DNA of 64,000 bases from Hysterangium stoloniferum (lineage: Eukaryota; Basidiomycota; Agaricomycetes; Hysterangiales; Hysterangiaceae), in the NCBI GenBank assembly GCA_015178975.1, contig WHVD01000005.1, positions 1,674,001 to 1,738,000 on the forward strand, in the 5' to 3' direction. This document shows, one piece after another, positions 49,414 to 62,535 of this stretch (position 1 is its first letter; every line of letters starts with the position of its first letter). The position numbers were made by a program, and so were the translations under genes. The notes below the pieces were generated by a model. That model searched no databases and was not told the origin of the DNA. It saw only the letters and a program-made list of their open reading frames with translations.

Positions 49414-50220
49414 TCAGACAACGACGCATCCGCGTTTTTTCTTGACGACCGGGGGTTCAAGAGCCGCGACAATGGCCTGGAACCGCGCATCAGTCTGGCC
49501 GATGCAAAAAGCACACCTCGAGCAGGGAGACACACCTCGTCAAACACATTCTTGAGTCCCTTTTGCGTGAGTGCAGAACATTCTACATATTTGACCGCGC
49601 CAAGCTCCCGCGCTAGCCTCTCGCCAGCCTCAGTTGTCACAGGCCTTTGTTTCTGCCTTTGAAGCTTCTCCAACACCTGCGGGTCGTCCCTCAAGTCGAC
49701 CTGGGTGCCAACGATGAGGCACGGGACACCAGGACAGTGGTGGTGCACCTCTGGGAACCACTTTTCCTTGACGTTCTCGAACGAGGCTGGCGAGGTCACG
49801 CTGAAGCACACTAGGAAGACATCTGTTTGTGGATACGATAAAGGCCGCAGTCGATCGTAGTCCTCTTGACCTGTTCGCGAAAAGTGGTTTAGCGACTAAT
49901 AAGAGTCGTAATGAAATGTACGGATATACCGGCGGTGTCGAACAAGCCTAATGTATACGGGTCCTCCCCGATCATTACGGTTACGGCGTAATTATCGAAA
50001 ACCTGAGGGCTGTGTAAAGGAGATATCGAACAAAAAAAGGGGGACACAACTCACCGTTGGAACGTATTCACTGGGAAACTTGTTTGTAGTGTATGAAATC
50101 AAAAGACAGGTCTTGACAATTTCACTGGACATCAGTATTGTAGTACAATGAATAGTATATGACAGCACATACCTTGCCAACCGCACCATCGCCAACCACA
50201 ACGCACTTGATTGTTTGCAT
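49414..50220 (-). CDS. CDC42: Rho-family GTPase Cdc42
   Basis: Master polarity GTPase acting at the plasma membrane on actin, septins and PAK kinases. About five exons, near 192 residues. P-loop VVGDGAVGK ends exon 1. Then follow [19 protein letters not shown] (effector loop), [32 protein letters not shown] (switch II), [34 protein letters not shown] (NKxD-type TQVD) and [18 protein letters not shown]. The last exon gives [20 protein letters not shown]-stop, a polybasic stretch and CaaX box CVVV. TQVD and the sequence around [20 protein letters not shown] separate it from Rho1 and Rac. Confidence 0.95.
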
Positions 50221-51533
50221 AATTTGTTGGTTCTAAAAGTAAAACTTGTTAATATATGGTGAATACTAGACGGGAGAATGATGTGTATGATAGAGGTAGG
50301 CGAAGATCGCGGTGCCCCCCGGCGACCTGATCTCACGACCCCATCGCTCCAACGCTGTCTCCGCCTGATTGATGAGATATATACGCACGTAGAAATGACG
50401 AGATTAGAGCGATATTGAGGAAGACAGTGAGTGTACGGAAAGAGAGGTGGTGGTGGATAGCGGGTGATATAAAAGGTGCAGCAAGCACGCGGTTTTCGTA
50501 CTGGCAAAAAAAAACATTATTTTTATTGCAGGTCGCGTGACAACTAAGCGATAATATTGTCTAGAGAAAGTAACGACTTACGATAAGGACGCGGACTAGA
50601 GAGACGACGAATGAGCAGCTGTCGCTAGGTTGAGATGCGAGGGGGTATGGGTCACGGTTGTCTACTTCCCTTTCAGGCGACTTCAAACCCCGCTATACTG
50701 CCATTTCTCGAGGTCTCTACCATCTCCTATCACTACTTGTGCTCTGTTTACTCTGTAGCCAAGCTCATCGGAGATATTTCCCTTTGAAACTATTTCTGGG
50801 ACACGCACTACGGTTGTCACCTCTTGAGTTGGAAAGACCCCAAGGCCTCATTGCACCGTTCACGCGATCACAATTAATGTCTCTCGTAAGAAGCTTAATA
50901 TCATCTTCTTTGTTGACTCCATCGAATAACATGCTTGGATCTATCTAACAATGCATCTGACAGACGAACACGAGACGAGATGGCCAGTAGTATCACACTA
51001 AAATTGGCGACAAGGAAGCACTTGACGACATGCAAAAGCTCTATTGGGTCATACTCGGGATTTTGTCGTCCGACGCAATTTTAAGTGTATTTTGAGACCG
51101 AAAATGTGATGCCTACAGGGAAGCGAAGTCACAGGAAACACCGAATTTCCGTAAATTTACCAGATCCATTCAAAAGCGTATCGACTGTTGGGAGCTATCC
51201 ATGTCAAGTTGCACCCAGTAAGAGAGCCAGTATCAGCAAAGCATTTCATAAATAAGTAGTCGAGGAGCTTTTGATCTATTCTTCAAATCAATTAACGCTT
51301 ACAAAGAATCATTTCCCCAACGTCACCGTACATCCAATTGAGGGTGTCCCTGTCTGAGTATTTTAATCTTGTTCTTTCCTAGTTGTAAACACCACGGCGT
51401 GCCTGTCCCGAGCCTTGATGCAACAGAGAAATTTGGAAAACTCAAAGCTGATAAGTGAGGCACTGATTCTATGAAACCGATACCATGAATCTTTCCTGAA
51501 AAAAGAAATTTTTTTAATGTTAAGCTCCCCCAG
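50221..51533. other. Intergenic plus possible 5' exons of the methyltransferase
   Basis: Mostly non-coding. Around 51390-51450 a coding-like piece HHGVPVPSLDATEKFGKLKA may be the true first exon of the gene at 51534, because related methyltransferases begin with similar peptides. I could not place its start codon or the joining intron. Confidence 0.4.
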
Positions 51534-52407
51534 CATTGACATCAGCACAAGTCCGACGTCAGGTGTGGTCTGCAATTGCTGATGCGACGCTCAACGCCGT
51601 CATTTTTGATGAGGAGTCAACGACCATCATGGACTATGCATGTGGATCAGGTATTTCTAGCCTTTTTCTAACCCTCGTCTCCAGATGGTATCATGCATAC
51701 TTTTTTGCTGATATCTAGCGTTCACCTGTCAAATTTAGCAGGACACTCATGTTATTTGTTTTTGAAAGGGGCTATCTCTCAGCGACTTGCTCCGCACTGC
51801 AAAAGAATTGTCGGCGTAGATACCAATCCAGCCGCAGTAGAGCAGTACAATTCCCGTGTGATCAATCAAGGGATATCCCCTGAAGGTTAGTAAAAGCAAG
51901 CAATGTATAGGTTTTGCTTGTTACTGATAGACTGAGCTCCTGCCAGAAATGCTTGCAGTGTGTTCAAGTTTACACGAAGTCCACAAAGATGTACCGAAGA
52001 ATTCATACGACGTGATTGTCGTGAGCATTCCTACATCTCTAGCGCCTGCTATAAACATTGACGTTGGGTCTTTGGAGTGCTCACTGGCCTATCACCACTT
52101 CCCTTCGATTGACGACACCACAGCTCTCCTTGTCTCCTTTCTGAAACCTGGCTCAGGGACAGTTCTCGTATCCGATCTGCTTAAAGGTCCACATGCAGAC
52201 GACTTTCATCGTCATTGTGCGCATGAACACAATCATGTTGTGCATCGAGGTGGACTGACAGAAATCGATGTCCGGCACGCCTTCGAGCATGCGGGCCTGA
52301 TCGATGTTGATTTTGAAATAATCCACACCGTGAAAAGGGATGGAAGGGAGGTAGATATTTTCTTAGCACAGGGTATGCGGCCGCCACATGAACAGTTGCA
52401 TAAATAG
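51534..52407 (+). CDS. Class I SAM-dependent methyltransferase (5' end uncertain)
   Basis: Transfers a methyl group from S-adenosylmethionine; substrate unknown. The seen exons read VRRQVWSAIADATLNAVIFD, EESTTIMDYACGSG (motif I, split by an intron and continued as AISQRLAPHCKRIVGVDTNP), then AAVEQYNSRVINQGISPE, EMLAVCSSLHEVHKD, YDVIVVSIP, a YHHFPSIDDT block, LLVSFLKPGSGTVLVSDLLK, a His-rich loop (HRHCAHEHNHVVHRGG) and FEHAGLIDVDFEIIHTVKRD. It resembles fungal Methyltransf_11/12-type proteins. The N-terminus is incomplete. Its stop is 31 bp from the REV1 stop on the opposite strand. Confidence 0.75.
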
Positions 52408-52438
52408 TAAATATATTAAAAAAGACGATATCATGAAA

Positions 52439-55400
52439 TCACTTTAAGGAGATAGTCCCCCCAAAGCGTTTATTCACTACGCCATCCATTCTCATTTTTA
52501 CCTCCCAGAAGGCATTCCACCAAGACCGTCCGGGGCCTGGCAAATGCGCACCTTCTTCTCCTTGCTCAGCTATATTCCCCCACCGTTGCTGGAGTAGAAT
52601 CAACCACCATTTCAAGGCACTCAATCCCCTCTCGGTTCCCATATCAGTCTCAACACAACGTGAAAGGAATTTTCCGAAATACTCCACGTCTCCTTGCCGT
52701 GGACCATCATCCTCAAACCCATCTACCCACTGGCTGATGACAGCTTGTATATCTTCCGTGTCAGACACTTTGAGCTCGTCTCTCTTGTTCTTACCCCTTT
52801 GCTTTAAACTCGGGAGCTCAACTGGTTTTGCCAGAATCTCAAGGCCGCCGCGACTTCGCAGAGCCACGGAGGGGGAGTGCCGGTGCTTTCGCCAACGTTG
52901 AAGGATTCGTTCCTGTTTGGCTTGTGTGCTCATACTTGCCCGAATGGCCATACCAGTCCCAACATTGGCAGCCCTAAGAGCTGCCAGCTGTTCTCGCTGT
53001 ACTGATACAGGAAGCTCCGCCCAAACAGCCGCATCAATGTCAAGTAGTTTGAGCTCTCCACTGGACACTTTCGGCCCATTACTCACAACTCTTTTGGAAA
53101 ATAAGGGATGGAGTCTTTTATCTGGACTGACGGACGGTCGAGACCGCGGCGCAAGTTGCTTTGTGATACGGGCAAGGTCAGCGAATGGCTCTTGCATTTT
53201 ATTTGGTGATTTCATTCTTGTTTTCGTGAGCGCACTCGCGTGTCGTGAAGGTCCAGCGATTGCTTGTGCAGGAATTGATTTTCCGTATTCTTGCTCAAGC
53301 TCGGCCCTGATGTCAGAGGGCAATGCATCCAAAAATGTTTGATCTACTTGCGAAAAAGACGGGAGCACGTCAACTGTTTGGGGTCTGAGAGGTTGATTGT
53401 GGATCGAAATGGGTGGAGCTTCTTTGTCTGCTGCATTTAATGCCGGAGGCTCTACAACCCCGACAGGCCTTTGGCGTTGTGGGGGCCTAAACGTATCGGA
53501 CTTTTCGAAGGGTAAAATACCTTGTCCGCCAGAAACTGGAGCGCTGCCAACATCATTGGCTTTTTCTAATTTCTGTACATGAATCCCGATACCTCTGAGT
53601 TCCTTTGGGTCAATGTGGAGACCCTTCAGTAATTTCCATGCGCAACTACCGATTACAGCAGGATCGGCAGTGGCTCGCCCGCTTGGCCCAACAAGAGGTG
53701 AGGTTTTATTCATAGTATCACACACCCCATGACCAAGGAACTAACAACACTTCAGAACAGGAACAGAGCAGACGTTAATTTAAGCCTACCTTTGGGGCTT
53801 CTACCGGGGCTTTCGGATCTCTCATCATGATTTTTAATGTCAGCGAGCGACCGCACATATTTAATTTGTTAAGCCGCTCAGACACTTCCTTTGCCACGCC
53901 AGCAATGAACGTCTCAGCTTCCTCATTGCTTATGAAACGGATTCCATACTTCATGACTATCAGAGAAGGACAGTGAGATTAACAAAGTCTACTCACATTA
54001 ATTTCGCATGAGACCGATTTCCGGATACGGTTTGATTCAATCTTTGTGTCATCAATCCCGCGAATAGCTTTCCACAATGTTTCTCCTGTCTTATTCCCCA
54101 ACGCGTTCATTAAGACCGCCTTTGGCCGTTTTCCCAGTTCGCCAAGAGTTGTGACGCCGAATTTAGCAGCCACTTTGCTTCTTATGGACCATCCAAATCC
54201 TCGAATGTCCTCAATGTCCAATGGTGCCAGGATATCCGAGACCCCCTCGGGTAAAATATGGTAGGATCCCGCAGGCTTTGCACGCCTTGTTGCGAGACGC
54301 GCCAATAGGATGTTATGGGAAATGCCGATACTCACTAGGAAAAAAGTCAGTCGTCGTCTTACGCATTTTAACAACACAAAAACACCTTCACAGCCTGTAG
54401 CATTCCTCACTCTGGCTCGAATTATTTCAGCCAACTCTTTAGCATAATCCGGATGTTCTTCATTTTCGCCTATGTGTGCCATTCGTCGCGCATTCTCGAC
54501 AGTGGTGCTAACATTTATAAGTGCTTCATCGACAGAGACCGCTTGAAGGTCATCTGCGTATGACATTAGAATTGTGTAAAATTGCAACGAAAATCGTTTG
54601 TATCTACAAAAGAGTCAGCGACAGAACAAAAATATCAAACATAAATGTACTTTTCAAACTCGTATGGAATAGTTTGCAAGTCTGAACAGAGTTTCTTAGC
54701 TTGACCCAGACTTACCTCTCAATCAATAGATAGAACAACAACACGAGGACCATAATACACACCTCATGCCATTTTTTATACCATATTTTCTGGCCTCGTA
54801 GCTTGAGCTGGCTATTTCGCTCGTGCTGGCGACTCCACCTCGCCCACCGTGAGAGTGACAGACGACGACAGCCTTCCCTTTCAGGCGAGGTCGGTCGACA
54901 AGTCCAGCAGAAACAAAAAAAGCATCGAAATCACAGTGCATGATAGTCAGGTTATCTCTTACTACAGCTTTCCCTTTTTGCGGTGACGCTGGGCGGCGAA
55001 ACTGAATTCCGGCCATGCTCGTCCCATCAGGGAGGTATTTGAGAGAATCATCTGTGTCTTGTACAGCAGCATGGCCGTTTTCGACGTTTTCTATTGCCTG
55101 TGATACTAAATCTTGTAACTCAGACTTCCAAGTAGACAGATGATGGAGTCTGGAATTCTGATAAAATCCAGCAATAAATCCTGGGGCAATTGCAGTATTT
55201 TCTGCTCGCCATTTGGGGTCACCTATTTTTCGTTGGGCGCATGGATTGGAGACATGAGGAGCATAAGATGGTATCTGGAAGGCTCCTTCTTTGGTGGCAA
55301 AGTCGGCCCCATGTAGTGGTCTGGCTGTCGCAGACAACTCCGAAGGAATTGAATTACTCTTAGATGGGACTCCACTCGGCATTCGGCCTGGGATATCTGT

Positions 55401-56328
55401 GTTGGACACAGAAGAATTGCCAGAAATACTTGCATTGTTCATAATGTTCTGGCTGTTTAATTTCCCGGGTTGAGTCTTTCCCTGTGACTCGTCAGACCTC
55501 CCACCAGCTCCTATGATAAATTCTTTCCAGGATAGTAACACCCTGGCCTTGACACTTTCCAAAAGCCACTCGGGCGTTACGACTTTCATGTTCTTGAACT
55601 CGAGGACTTTGGATGGCGTAAGATTAGTGGCAATGATGTGCGTACTGTCATCCAATAAGCCTGTATTTTAAATTTACTATTAAACACGCGCACATCATTT
55701 TCTTTCTATCCAAATATGGGTGGAAAGTGCCCCCATGTTGAACAATGAGCTTCCGTAGCTCCTGAACAGAAGGGTTGGTTTTCCCATTGACCTATTGTAT
55801 TTAAATTATGAGCTATGAAACGGAGGTATATACGTCGTGCTTTACATGGAGAGCAAGACCTTTGAAAATATCACTTTTCTTCCCGCCAAGAGAATCTTCG
55901 ACTTCGTCGTTTTGAATGGCAAGTTTCGCGCGTTTATGTTGCATGTATTCCCCAAATCCGTGAAATTTCGAGGCATTATAGATATCTGAGTCTGTATATG
56001 ATGGCTCTCCGCCTTCGAATGGTTCTGGACTTCCTGAACGTTTGCGCTTGTGATCATCTCTGTTACCTTCCTGTTCGTCTGTAACATACTCTAACTCGGG
56101 CTGCGTGATACGAAGTGGCGTTATGGATTGTTCATCGACTAATGGCGTCTCTGCCAATGCTTGTAAGAAAGCTGCATCTTCAGTCCCAAAAAGATCGGAA
56201 GATGAAGAGAGTTGTGTTTGCGGCCCAGCTTGACTTTCTACCTGGCCAAGAGCCTCTAAAATCTCAGAGCCATCGTTGCCGAACAGATCAGGCGAAGCGG
56301 ATGCAAGCCTTTGCTGTCGATTCGCCAT
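52439..56328 (-). CDS. REV1: DNA repair deoxycytidyl transferase Rev1
   Basis: Y-family polymerase and scaffold for translesion synthesis. Near 1,150 residues in about seven exons, starting MANRQQRLASASPDLFGNDG. BRCT domain: LALHVNGKTNPSVQELRKLI, GGTFHPYLD, THIIATNLTPSKVLEFK and VVTPEWLLESVKA. The polymerase core has IMHCDFDAFFVSAGL (first catalytic Asp), KAVVVCHSHGGRGGVASTSE, SYEARKYGIKNGM and QAVSVDEALINV (Asp-Glu pair). Helix-hairpin and little-finger parts follow (GISHNILLARLATRRAKPAG, IRGFGWSIRSKVAAKFG). C-terminal ubiquitin-binding motifs are visible as VDQTFLDALPSDIRAELEQE and LLDIDAAVWAELPVSVQREQ. The last part (FLSRCVETDMGTERGLSALK, WWLILLQQRW) fits the C-terminal interaction domain. 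The gene looks intact. Confidence 0.93.
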
Positions 56329-56948
56329 GGAATATGCTTGCTTGTTAAATTGTATCAATGCATGTGTTGGGTGGAACTTGCCATGTCGACGTGACTGTCA
56401 CAATCAGCGATTGAGTCAGGACGAATATCGGTGTACATGTCGAACTGACCTACTTCGTATCGATTTGATCTATAACCAATCGTTGAACTATATAATAGGG
56501 CAAGGTTACATGAGTTTAATATTCTTTAGGTTCTGGTCTGCTTGAACATTTCCTAGCGCTCTGTTCATGGATGTTTCAAACACCAGGCAGATCCTCATGT
56601 TGCATTTCCTGCTTTGTGGTTTAAGCAGCGACCAGCCACTGCGGCGCACAGAGGAATTGAAATCACATCAATATTGTACTGTGTCGTTTTGTCCGCCCTG
56701 ATATCTAAAAACCTACGTACTTTTCATGATGGATCCCGGTCCGACTGTATTACGGACTGAAATCTGCAACAGACAACGCATGGCGCGATCTGACAATCAT
56801 TTCTCCTCTTTTTCAGACGGTTATCGTGCCAAGTCGGAAATGACAGCATCTAGATGATATCCCATGAGTTGTATATAATTACAATCTACAAGCCAGATGA
56901 CGGGATCATTATGTTATTGTGGGAAATTTTTATACATAGCAAACGATA
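56329..56948. other. Intergenic between REV1 and TrpRS genes
   Basis: About 620 bp with the REV1 promoter and the TrpRS 3' end. No gene or repeat is clear. Confidence 0.4.
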
Positions 56949-58703
56949 TTAAGGTGCCGACTTCGGTTGAACCGAGGGATCTATCTTCCGTGAGCCATCC
57001 ATGTAGAACTGTAGCATTTCCTCTGTCACACTGGCCTTACGCTATTGGGAATCTCTTCAGTAATATAAGATTACTTATATAAAATTTATCACCTCTTGGA
57101 AATCCTTCACGAATTTCTGAAGCACAGCGATACAACGAGCCTTCAATTGGCTAGTGAGTAACTCGCCAGAGCGGTAATCCTGAAGTAATACTAAAAATCA
57201 AATCAAACAACGTGGGGATATAACACACTTTGGCCAACTTCTCGAGCTCCTCGTCGTCATCCAAAAAGAAGCTGAGGTATTGATAGCTGACATCGACGTC
57301 AGGATTCCCACCTAATCTGCGATGCTCCTCTATGGTTTCTTGCCCACCACTAAAACCATGCTTATTTACTTTGTTTTTGATCTGAGCAGGCGTGTCTGTC
57401 ATGAAGATACTGCTATTTGCATCTGAGGCTGACATTTTTGTTTGAGGCCCTTGTAACGCCGGGAAGAACTTGGCATGCAACAAGGCTGGCTTAGGATATT
57501 TGAGTTTAGTGGCGACGTCTCGTGTCAGCCGGAAGTATGGGTCCTAGTACATAATTTATATTATGTGAGTGACCTGGGAAGGCACATACCTGATCAATGG
57601 CGCATGGGATTAAACAGGGCACGTCGTATTTAGAGCCGAATATCTGGGGGAACGAGTTGGAAAATGAAGGTGCTGCTTGAATAGCAGCAAAGTGGCATTT
57701 TCCAATATTATCCCTAGATAGGTATCAGGTAGATATCCGACAAGCAATAAAAATACATACGAATCTTGAAACCCGAAGGTTGACTTAGCTTGAGTAATTG
57801 TGATCTGTCTCGAAATTCTCGAGACATTTCGATAAAATTCCCCGCCGACATAGTCAAAATCACTAAATATGAAAGTCTTTTCTGGTTTGAATCCGACGGC
57901 AATAATGTCCTTCGCATTTGACTTTGCAAAAGCATAAGTCTGTTCGACTTTGAGATTTTGTTTAAATAAAAATTTCTCGTCATCTTGATACCATGTTTAT
58001 TAGCTGGCTACTATAAAAGAGAGCGAAAGGAGGCGACTACCTGTCAACTGGACAACCAACGGAACGTCAAAAACGTCCTGTAACCATCTAGGGATTACAT
58101 CAACTTCTCGGTTTTTTAAGGTGAAAAGCCTGAATTACTTTGTGAATGTGAATGGGATCATATGCCCAAGATGCATGCTGTCGCTGCTAGGTCCTCTGCC
58201 GGTGTACAGATAAAATGGTTTGCCCTTTTCAAAGCGGTCTAGTATGCGGTCCAGATCACTGATCCAAACATAGATCTGGTTAATGGAAGGTAATAATTTG
58301 GCGATAATTACTCACCGATGAGAGAAGAAAGTCCCTCGTCGCAGAAGCGGGTGAGGTCGATGACCAGTGAGCTTCTCAAATCTTTCCAATAAGGTAGAGT
58401 CTATTCGGCGAGTCCCAAATTGGTCCACAAGTTTGTCGTAATTAATAGCCAGCTGTTGGCCGTCTTCTGACACTTGGCCCTGGACATCCCAAGGGGTAAC
58501 TACTTGGTCTGTCACGACACCATTATTCGTTGGTACAGTCGCTGGCGCAGAGTCTGAAACTATGGCTTCAGGCCTAAAAAAACCAAATTATCAGCGACCT
58601 CGATCGTTCGTGATCTTCTGCGTCGAACGTACGTTTGTAGTGGTGCAGCCACAGAGATTTTGGTGAGATTAGAAGTAAGGGCTTCAAGTGAAATATCTGC
58701 CAT
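56949..58703 (-). CDS. WRS1: Tryptophanyl-tRNA synthetase, cytosolic
   Basis: Charges tRNA-Trp with tryptophan. About eight exons, around 440 residues. It starts [20 protein letters not shown]. The eukaryotic N-extension gives [20 protein letters not shown] and [20 protein letters not shown]. The class I signature is [17 protein letters not shown] (HIGH equivalent), followed by [66 protein letters not shown] and [18 protein letters not shown] (KMSKS equivalent KMSAS). The C-terminal helices read [20 protein letters not shown], then after a last intron [14 protein letters not shown] with stop at 56949. The KMSAS motif and N-extension mark the eukaryotic cytosolic type, not the mitochondrial one. 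It is divergent from the PLC gene with 197 bp between. Confidence 0.93.
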
Positions 58704-58900
58704 TATTTAAGGTGATAGAGTAAGATCACTTTGAAAAAAGGTGCCCGAGACGCAGCGTGTAAGTATCAGATTTATATATTGAGCTCAATGAGTCACAGCA
58801 GCGCGGTCACGCGCCTTGTGAATTGCTGATCATAATCCACCAGCCAGGTCATGTTGTCCCACGCTTCATTCATCAAGGTGCTGTCTATGTACGGTAGGCG

Positions 58901-60505
58901 ATGTATCACCTCACCCTTCTGAACTACACCTCCGATATCCTCTCAATAACGTTTAGTGGAACTTTAGGAAGTTATGTAGTATACCCTTCATCCAGCACGC
59001 CCCCCTTGTCATGTAGAAAGCGGAAACCCCTATCGGAGCTGACGATCGAAACTTTTGTCGAGAAGGCACTGGATCTCGGTAGACAACCGTACTATTTGAA
59101 GCTTGATAAACGCAAAGGAATATGGCTTGGGTGGGAATTAGTCAAAACTGAGGTCCCTTACACCGTCTATAGAGTAGTAGTACGCACATCACATCTGGAA
59201 ATTGCTAAATACCCCTTACTCACGAGCAAAATCCAGCTATATGGTGGCCAAGAGAAGCTCGTACTATTTCCCAAACGGAACTTATCTTCTTTCTTAGCTG
59301 ACATGCCCTCGACCCTACCTTTGTCTTCCCTATTACTCCCTGGTGGGTTTAGAATTTTAAGTTTACTGGCAAAGCCATTGACAGATATTTATTTGAACAG
59401 GATCTCATGACTCGTAACTGCCGTCTCACATTCTCAATTACTTAAATACTTACATTGACAACAGGGTCGCATTCTACGGATGGCCGATTTCTCAATGTCA
59501 AGATCCTAACAGTCCTCTCGCAACCCAGTTTTCGTTAGGTATCCGAGTTCTTGACATCCGATTGGCGATCGTAAATGGAATTTTAATATCATACCACGGC
59601 ATTTACCCCCAGAAACTGCCTTTTTTGGACATTTTAACCACAGTGAAGACATTTCTAACATCAACAGACGGTCAAACGGAAACACTTGTCATGTCTATCA
59701 AACAGGAAGATCAAGCCTCTCTATTATTTTCGCAACTTGTACACGAGGCTGTATACCATGGCCCTTGCGAAGAAGACATGTGGTTCTTAGAAAACCGTAT
59801 ACCCACTCTGGGGGAAGTTAGGGGGAAGATTGTTTTGTTTAGTAGATTCGGAGGAGACGGTGAAGGATGGGAGGACGGCTTAGAAGGTCTCGGTATCCAC
59901 CCTACTACTTGGCCAGATTCTGAGGAGGACGGCTTTGAATGGTGGCTCAAGGGAACTCAAGTGAAGACTCATGATTGGTGAATTAAGTATTTAGCACTAT
60001 ACCTTCTATATAAGTTTCTAACATATCATTAATAGGTATTCGGTGAGTAATTTTGTTCAATACGGCCGTTTGCGTAAGCATATATATCCCGTAGATTGGT
60101 AGTTTCCTTTCAATTCCCGAGAAGGCAACTAAGGCCTCCCAGATCCTTTTGCAACCACGTCCCCCATCTGAATTCCCTGTGTTGTCGATTACATACCTCA
60201 GCGCGTCTTCTCTTCTTGCTCTTCCCCACACGGTTTCCTGTGGGTTTGGATTCCCGTCTTGGGGACTCGGAATCGAAGGTGTCAATTCCCGAATCGGAAA
60301 ATGGATTCTCTCTCTTTTTTCTGGAGAGACCGAGATGAAGGAATTCAAGGAATATCATGCCCTCCCGGACCCTGTAGTGGAGCCTCGGCTTCGAGGGTGG
60401 TGTCTAATGGATTTTATTAGCCATACCAACGATGTGGGTCTGTTAGGTCTTTTGGTAGAATGTAATTACAGAGGAAGAGCCGCAGGAGAGGAAGGCTGGA
60501 CTTGA
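58901..60505 (+). CDS. PI-PLC X-domain (PLC-like phosphodiesterase) protein
   Basis: Family members cleave phosphatidylinositol or related phosphodiesters with a pair of histidines. The N-terminal half (MYHLTLLNYTSDILSITFSG on) is a fungal extension. The X domain begins at an exon junction with GSHDS (first His), joined to VAFYGWPISQCQDPNSPLAT, then GIRVLDIRLAIVNG, SYHGIYPQKLPFLDIL (second His), TLVMSIKQED, RIPTLGEVRGKIVLFSRFGG and TTWPDSEEDG. Later exons include SQILLQPRPP, VLSITYLSASSLLALP, GFPSWGLGIEGVNSRIGK and DFISHTNDVGLLGLLVECNY. No Y or C2 domain and no N-terminal signal, so it belongs to the small PLC-like phosphodiesterases and not to eukaryotic phosphoinositide PLC. About 490 residues. 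Confidence 0.85.
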
Positions 60506-60801
60506 CAAGTCCCAATTACTGCCAATATTAACCTCTGGTGCTGTATCGCTTCGTGATTCACGGCGTGCAAGGTGTGCAGTTGCCTTACGTGTCGAAATGG
60601 AAGCCGGGCCGAGTTTTAAAGAGAGTGGCTGAGCAATAGGTACCTCCAGTTGACTTGTGCGCTTCATATGAATAACAAGAACCACTTCATTTTGCTAATG
60701 TGTCAATTCCTGCAAATTTTACGTGTTATAGGGCAACTGTACAGTTGCACACTGGATATCTTAAGCTACTACCTAACAATTCAGATCTACGTTCCTAAGT
60801 C

Positions 60802-61792
60802 ATGTCCCAGCCTTATCCCAACGCAGTAGCGGTCTTTTGTGGATCAAATTTTGGCAACGAGCCATCGTATATACATGCAGCCAAATGTAAGATCAACCAA
60901 ACAATGTATGGATTTAATTTCCTAACAGCAAGAACATGCATAGCACTTGGAATTGCGATCGCGAAATCTGGCACAGGCTTTGTTTATGGAGGCGGCAGCA
61001 AGGGAATAATGGGCATTTCTTCCGGGGCTGCTCTAGAAGCTGGGGCCTCTAAGGTTATAGGTGCAATAATAGACTAATCATTGATGCATACTCTGACAGG
61101 TTTATTGATAGGCGTAACACCTTATGCCATGATAACTAATTATACTCATCACGCCTCAAAAAGTTCGAATGAAGATGGCAGAGAAAAGGTGACTAATGCC
61201 ACGACCCGTCTCGGCCGCCTTTCTGGGAACTTGAATGCTGATGGCAATTATAGGTGGAGACTATTGTGGTAAATTCGATGCATGAACGCAAGCTGGAAAT
61301 GGCGAAACGTGTTCGGGGATTTTTCGGTCTCCCTGGTGGCTTCGGTACCTTTGAAGAGGTATTTATATCTAAGCTCCATAATGAAAAGCGGTCATAATAG
61401 ATCAAATTGCTCAGCTACTAGAGATGATCACTTGGACCCAGATTGAAATTTGCGAAAAGCGTAAGCTGTTTATTTCAGCATCACTTTTACGTGGATAACT
61501 TACAGTACAGATTACAGCTGTGATTATACTGAACGTTATGGGATTCTACAGCCCTTTACGCGATCTAATCCAAGCTGGCGTCCGCAGCGGTTTCATTAGG
61601 CCGGAAAGTGAGGGCATAGCAATCTTTATAGATGGACCTAGCGATTTGCGTGAACATGGCTCTTACGACTGGGGGACTGCTGCTATGGATGCGCTTTCAT
61701 CGTGGAAGAAGCCTCAGGGGGTATTCTCCTATGGATTCAACTGGAAAGGACGACTAGGAGAGGAGCTACAGGATACCTTGCAAGTCACTTAG
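60802..61792 (+). CDS. LOG-family protein (cytokinin riboside 5'-monophosphate phosphoribohydrolase type)
   Basis: Family members release the base from nucleoside 5'-monophosphates; many were formerly labelled lysine decarboxylase. About six exons, near 230 residues. Seen: [59 protein letters not shown], then [14 protein letters not shown] and [13 protein letters not shown], the PGGxGTxxE motif that defines the family. Later parts are [35 protein letters not shown] and [20 protein letters not shown]. Both signature residues sets (Arg of [13 protein letters not shown]) are present, so the enzyme is likely active. It follows the PLC gene head to tail by about 300 bp. Confidence 0.9.
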
Positions 61793-62535
61793 CGGGCCTA
61801 TGTCATAAATTCATTATACATGTGAATTTGAGTAGTCCAGCTCATATATCCTTGCATGTACAGCATACATACCTGAGAAAATAATCACGGGCTCAAACTC
61901 AGGTACTAATAAAAGTCTTAGTAAGGTCGGTCGATCGGACACTAAGAATGAAATACGCCCTAGCTAAACCAGGAATCCCTATGAAATACTAAATAGAAAC
62001 CAGACCTGCAGATGCAGTCTATGGTGCTGTTCACTTAGTCACCACTACTTGTGTACTTGAAACATAATTGGAAACTCAGATACTTCCAGGTAGGATCAGG
62101 ACTTGGCTTCAGCTTATGTGCTGCACCATTACACAAACACTTGGATGTCCTTAATTTCAGAAAACTGATAAGTATTGGAGAGCTTACAGATATTCAGTGT
62201 TCTGAAGTGTTCTGAATATCAAGCATACAGAAAGAGAAGAGGAATAAGCTAACTAAGTCAGATCTAAGGTGTAAGTACAAATGTGTGAAAACTAATATAG
62301 ATTCTCTGGCTATTGTACTACAGATTGAGATCACAATAAGAATGGATTGGATTAGAAGTTTTAAATTGGGAACATAATAACAAATGAATGAATACTTGTC
62401 AAATGGACAAGTTACCAAATACAGAACAAGGGTGAAGTTCAATATGTCTGGAGATTAGTTAGTTTCTGGAAGCAGAGAATACATTGGAATATTGGAATAT
62501 TCAAGAATGGAAGATTATATCAGAATATTGAAATA
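61793..62535. other. Intergenic, no gene seen
   Basis: AT-rich. A perfect 9-bp inverted repeat GATATTCAG / CTGAATATC lies at about 62190-62222. It leads up to the TA dinucleotide that precedes the Tc1-like element. Confidence 0.5.
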
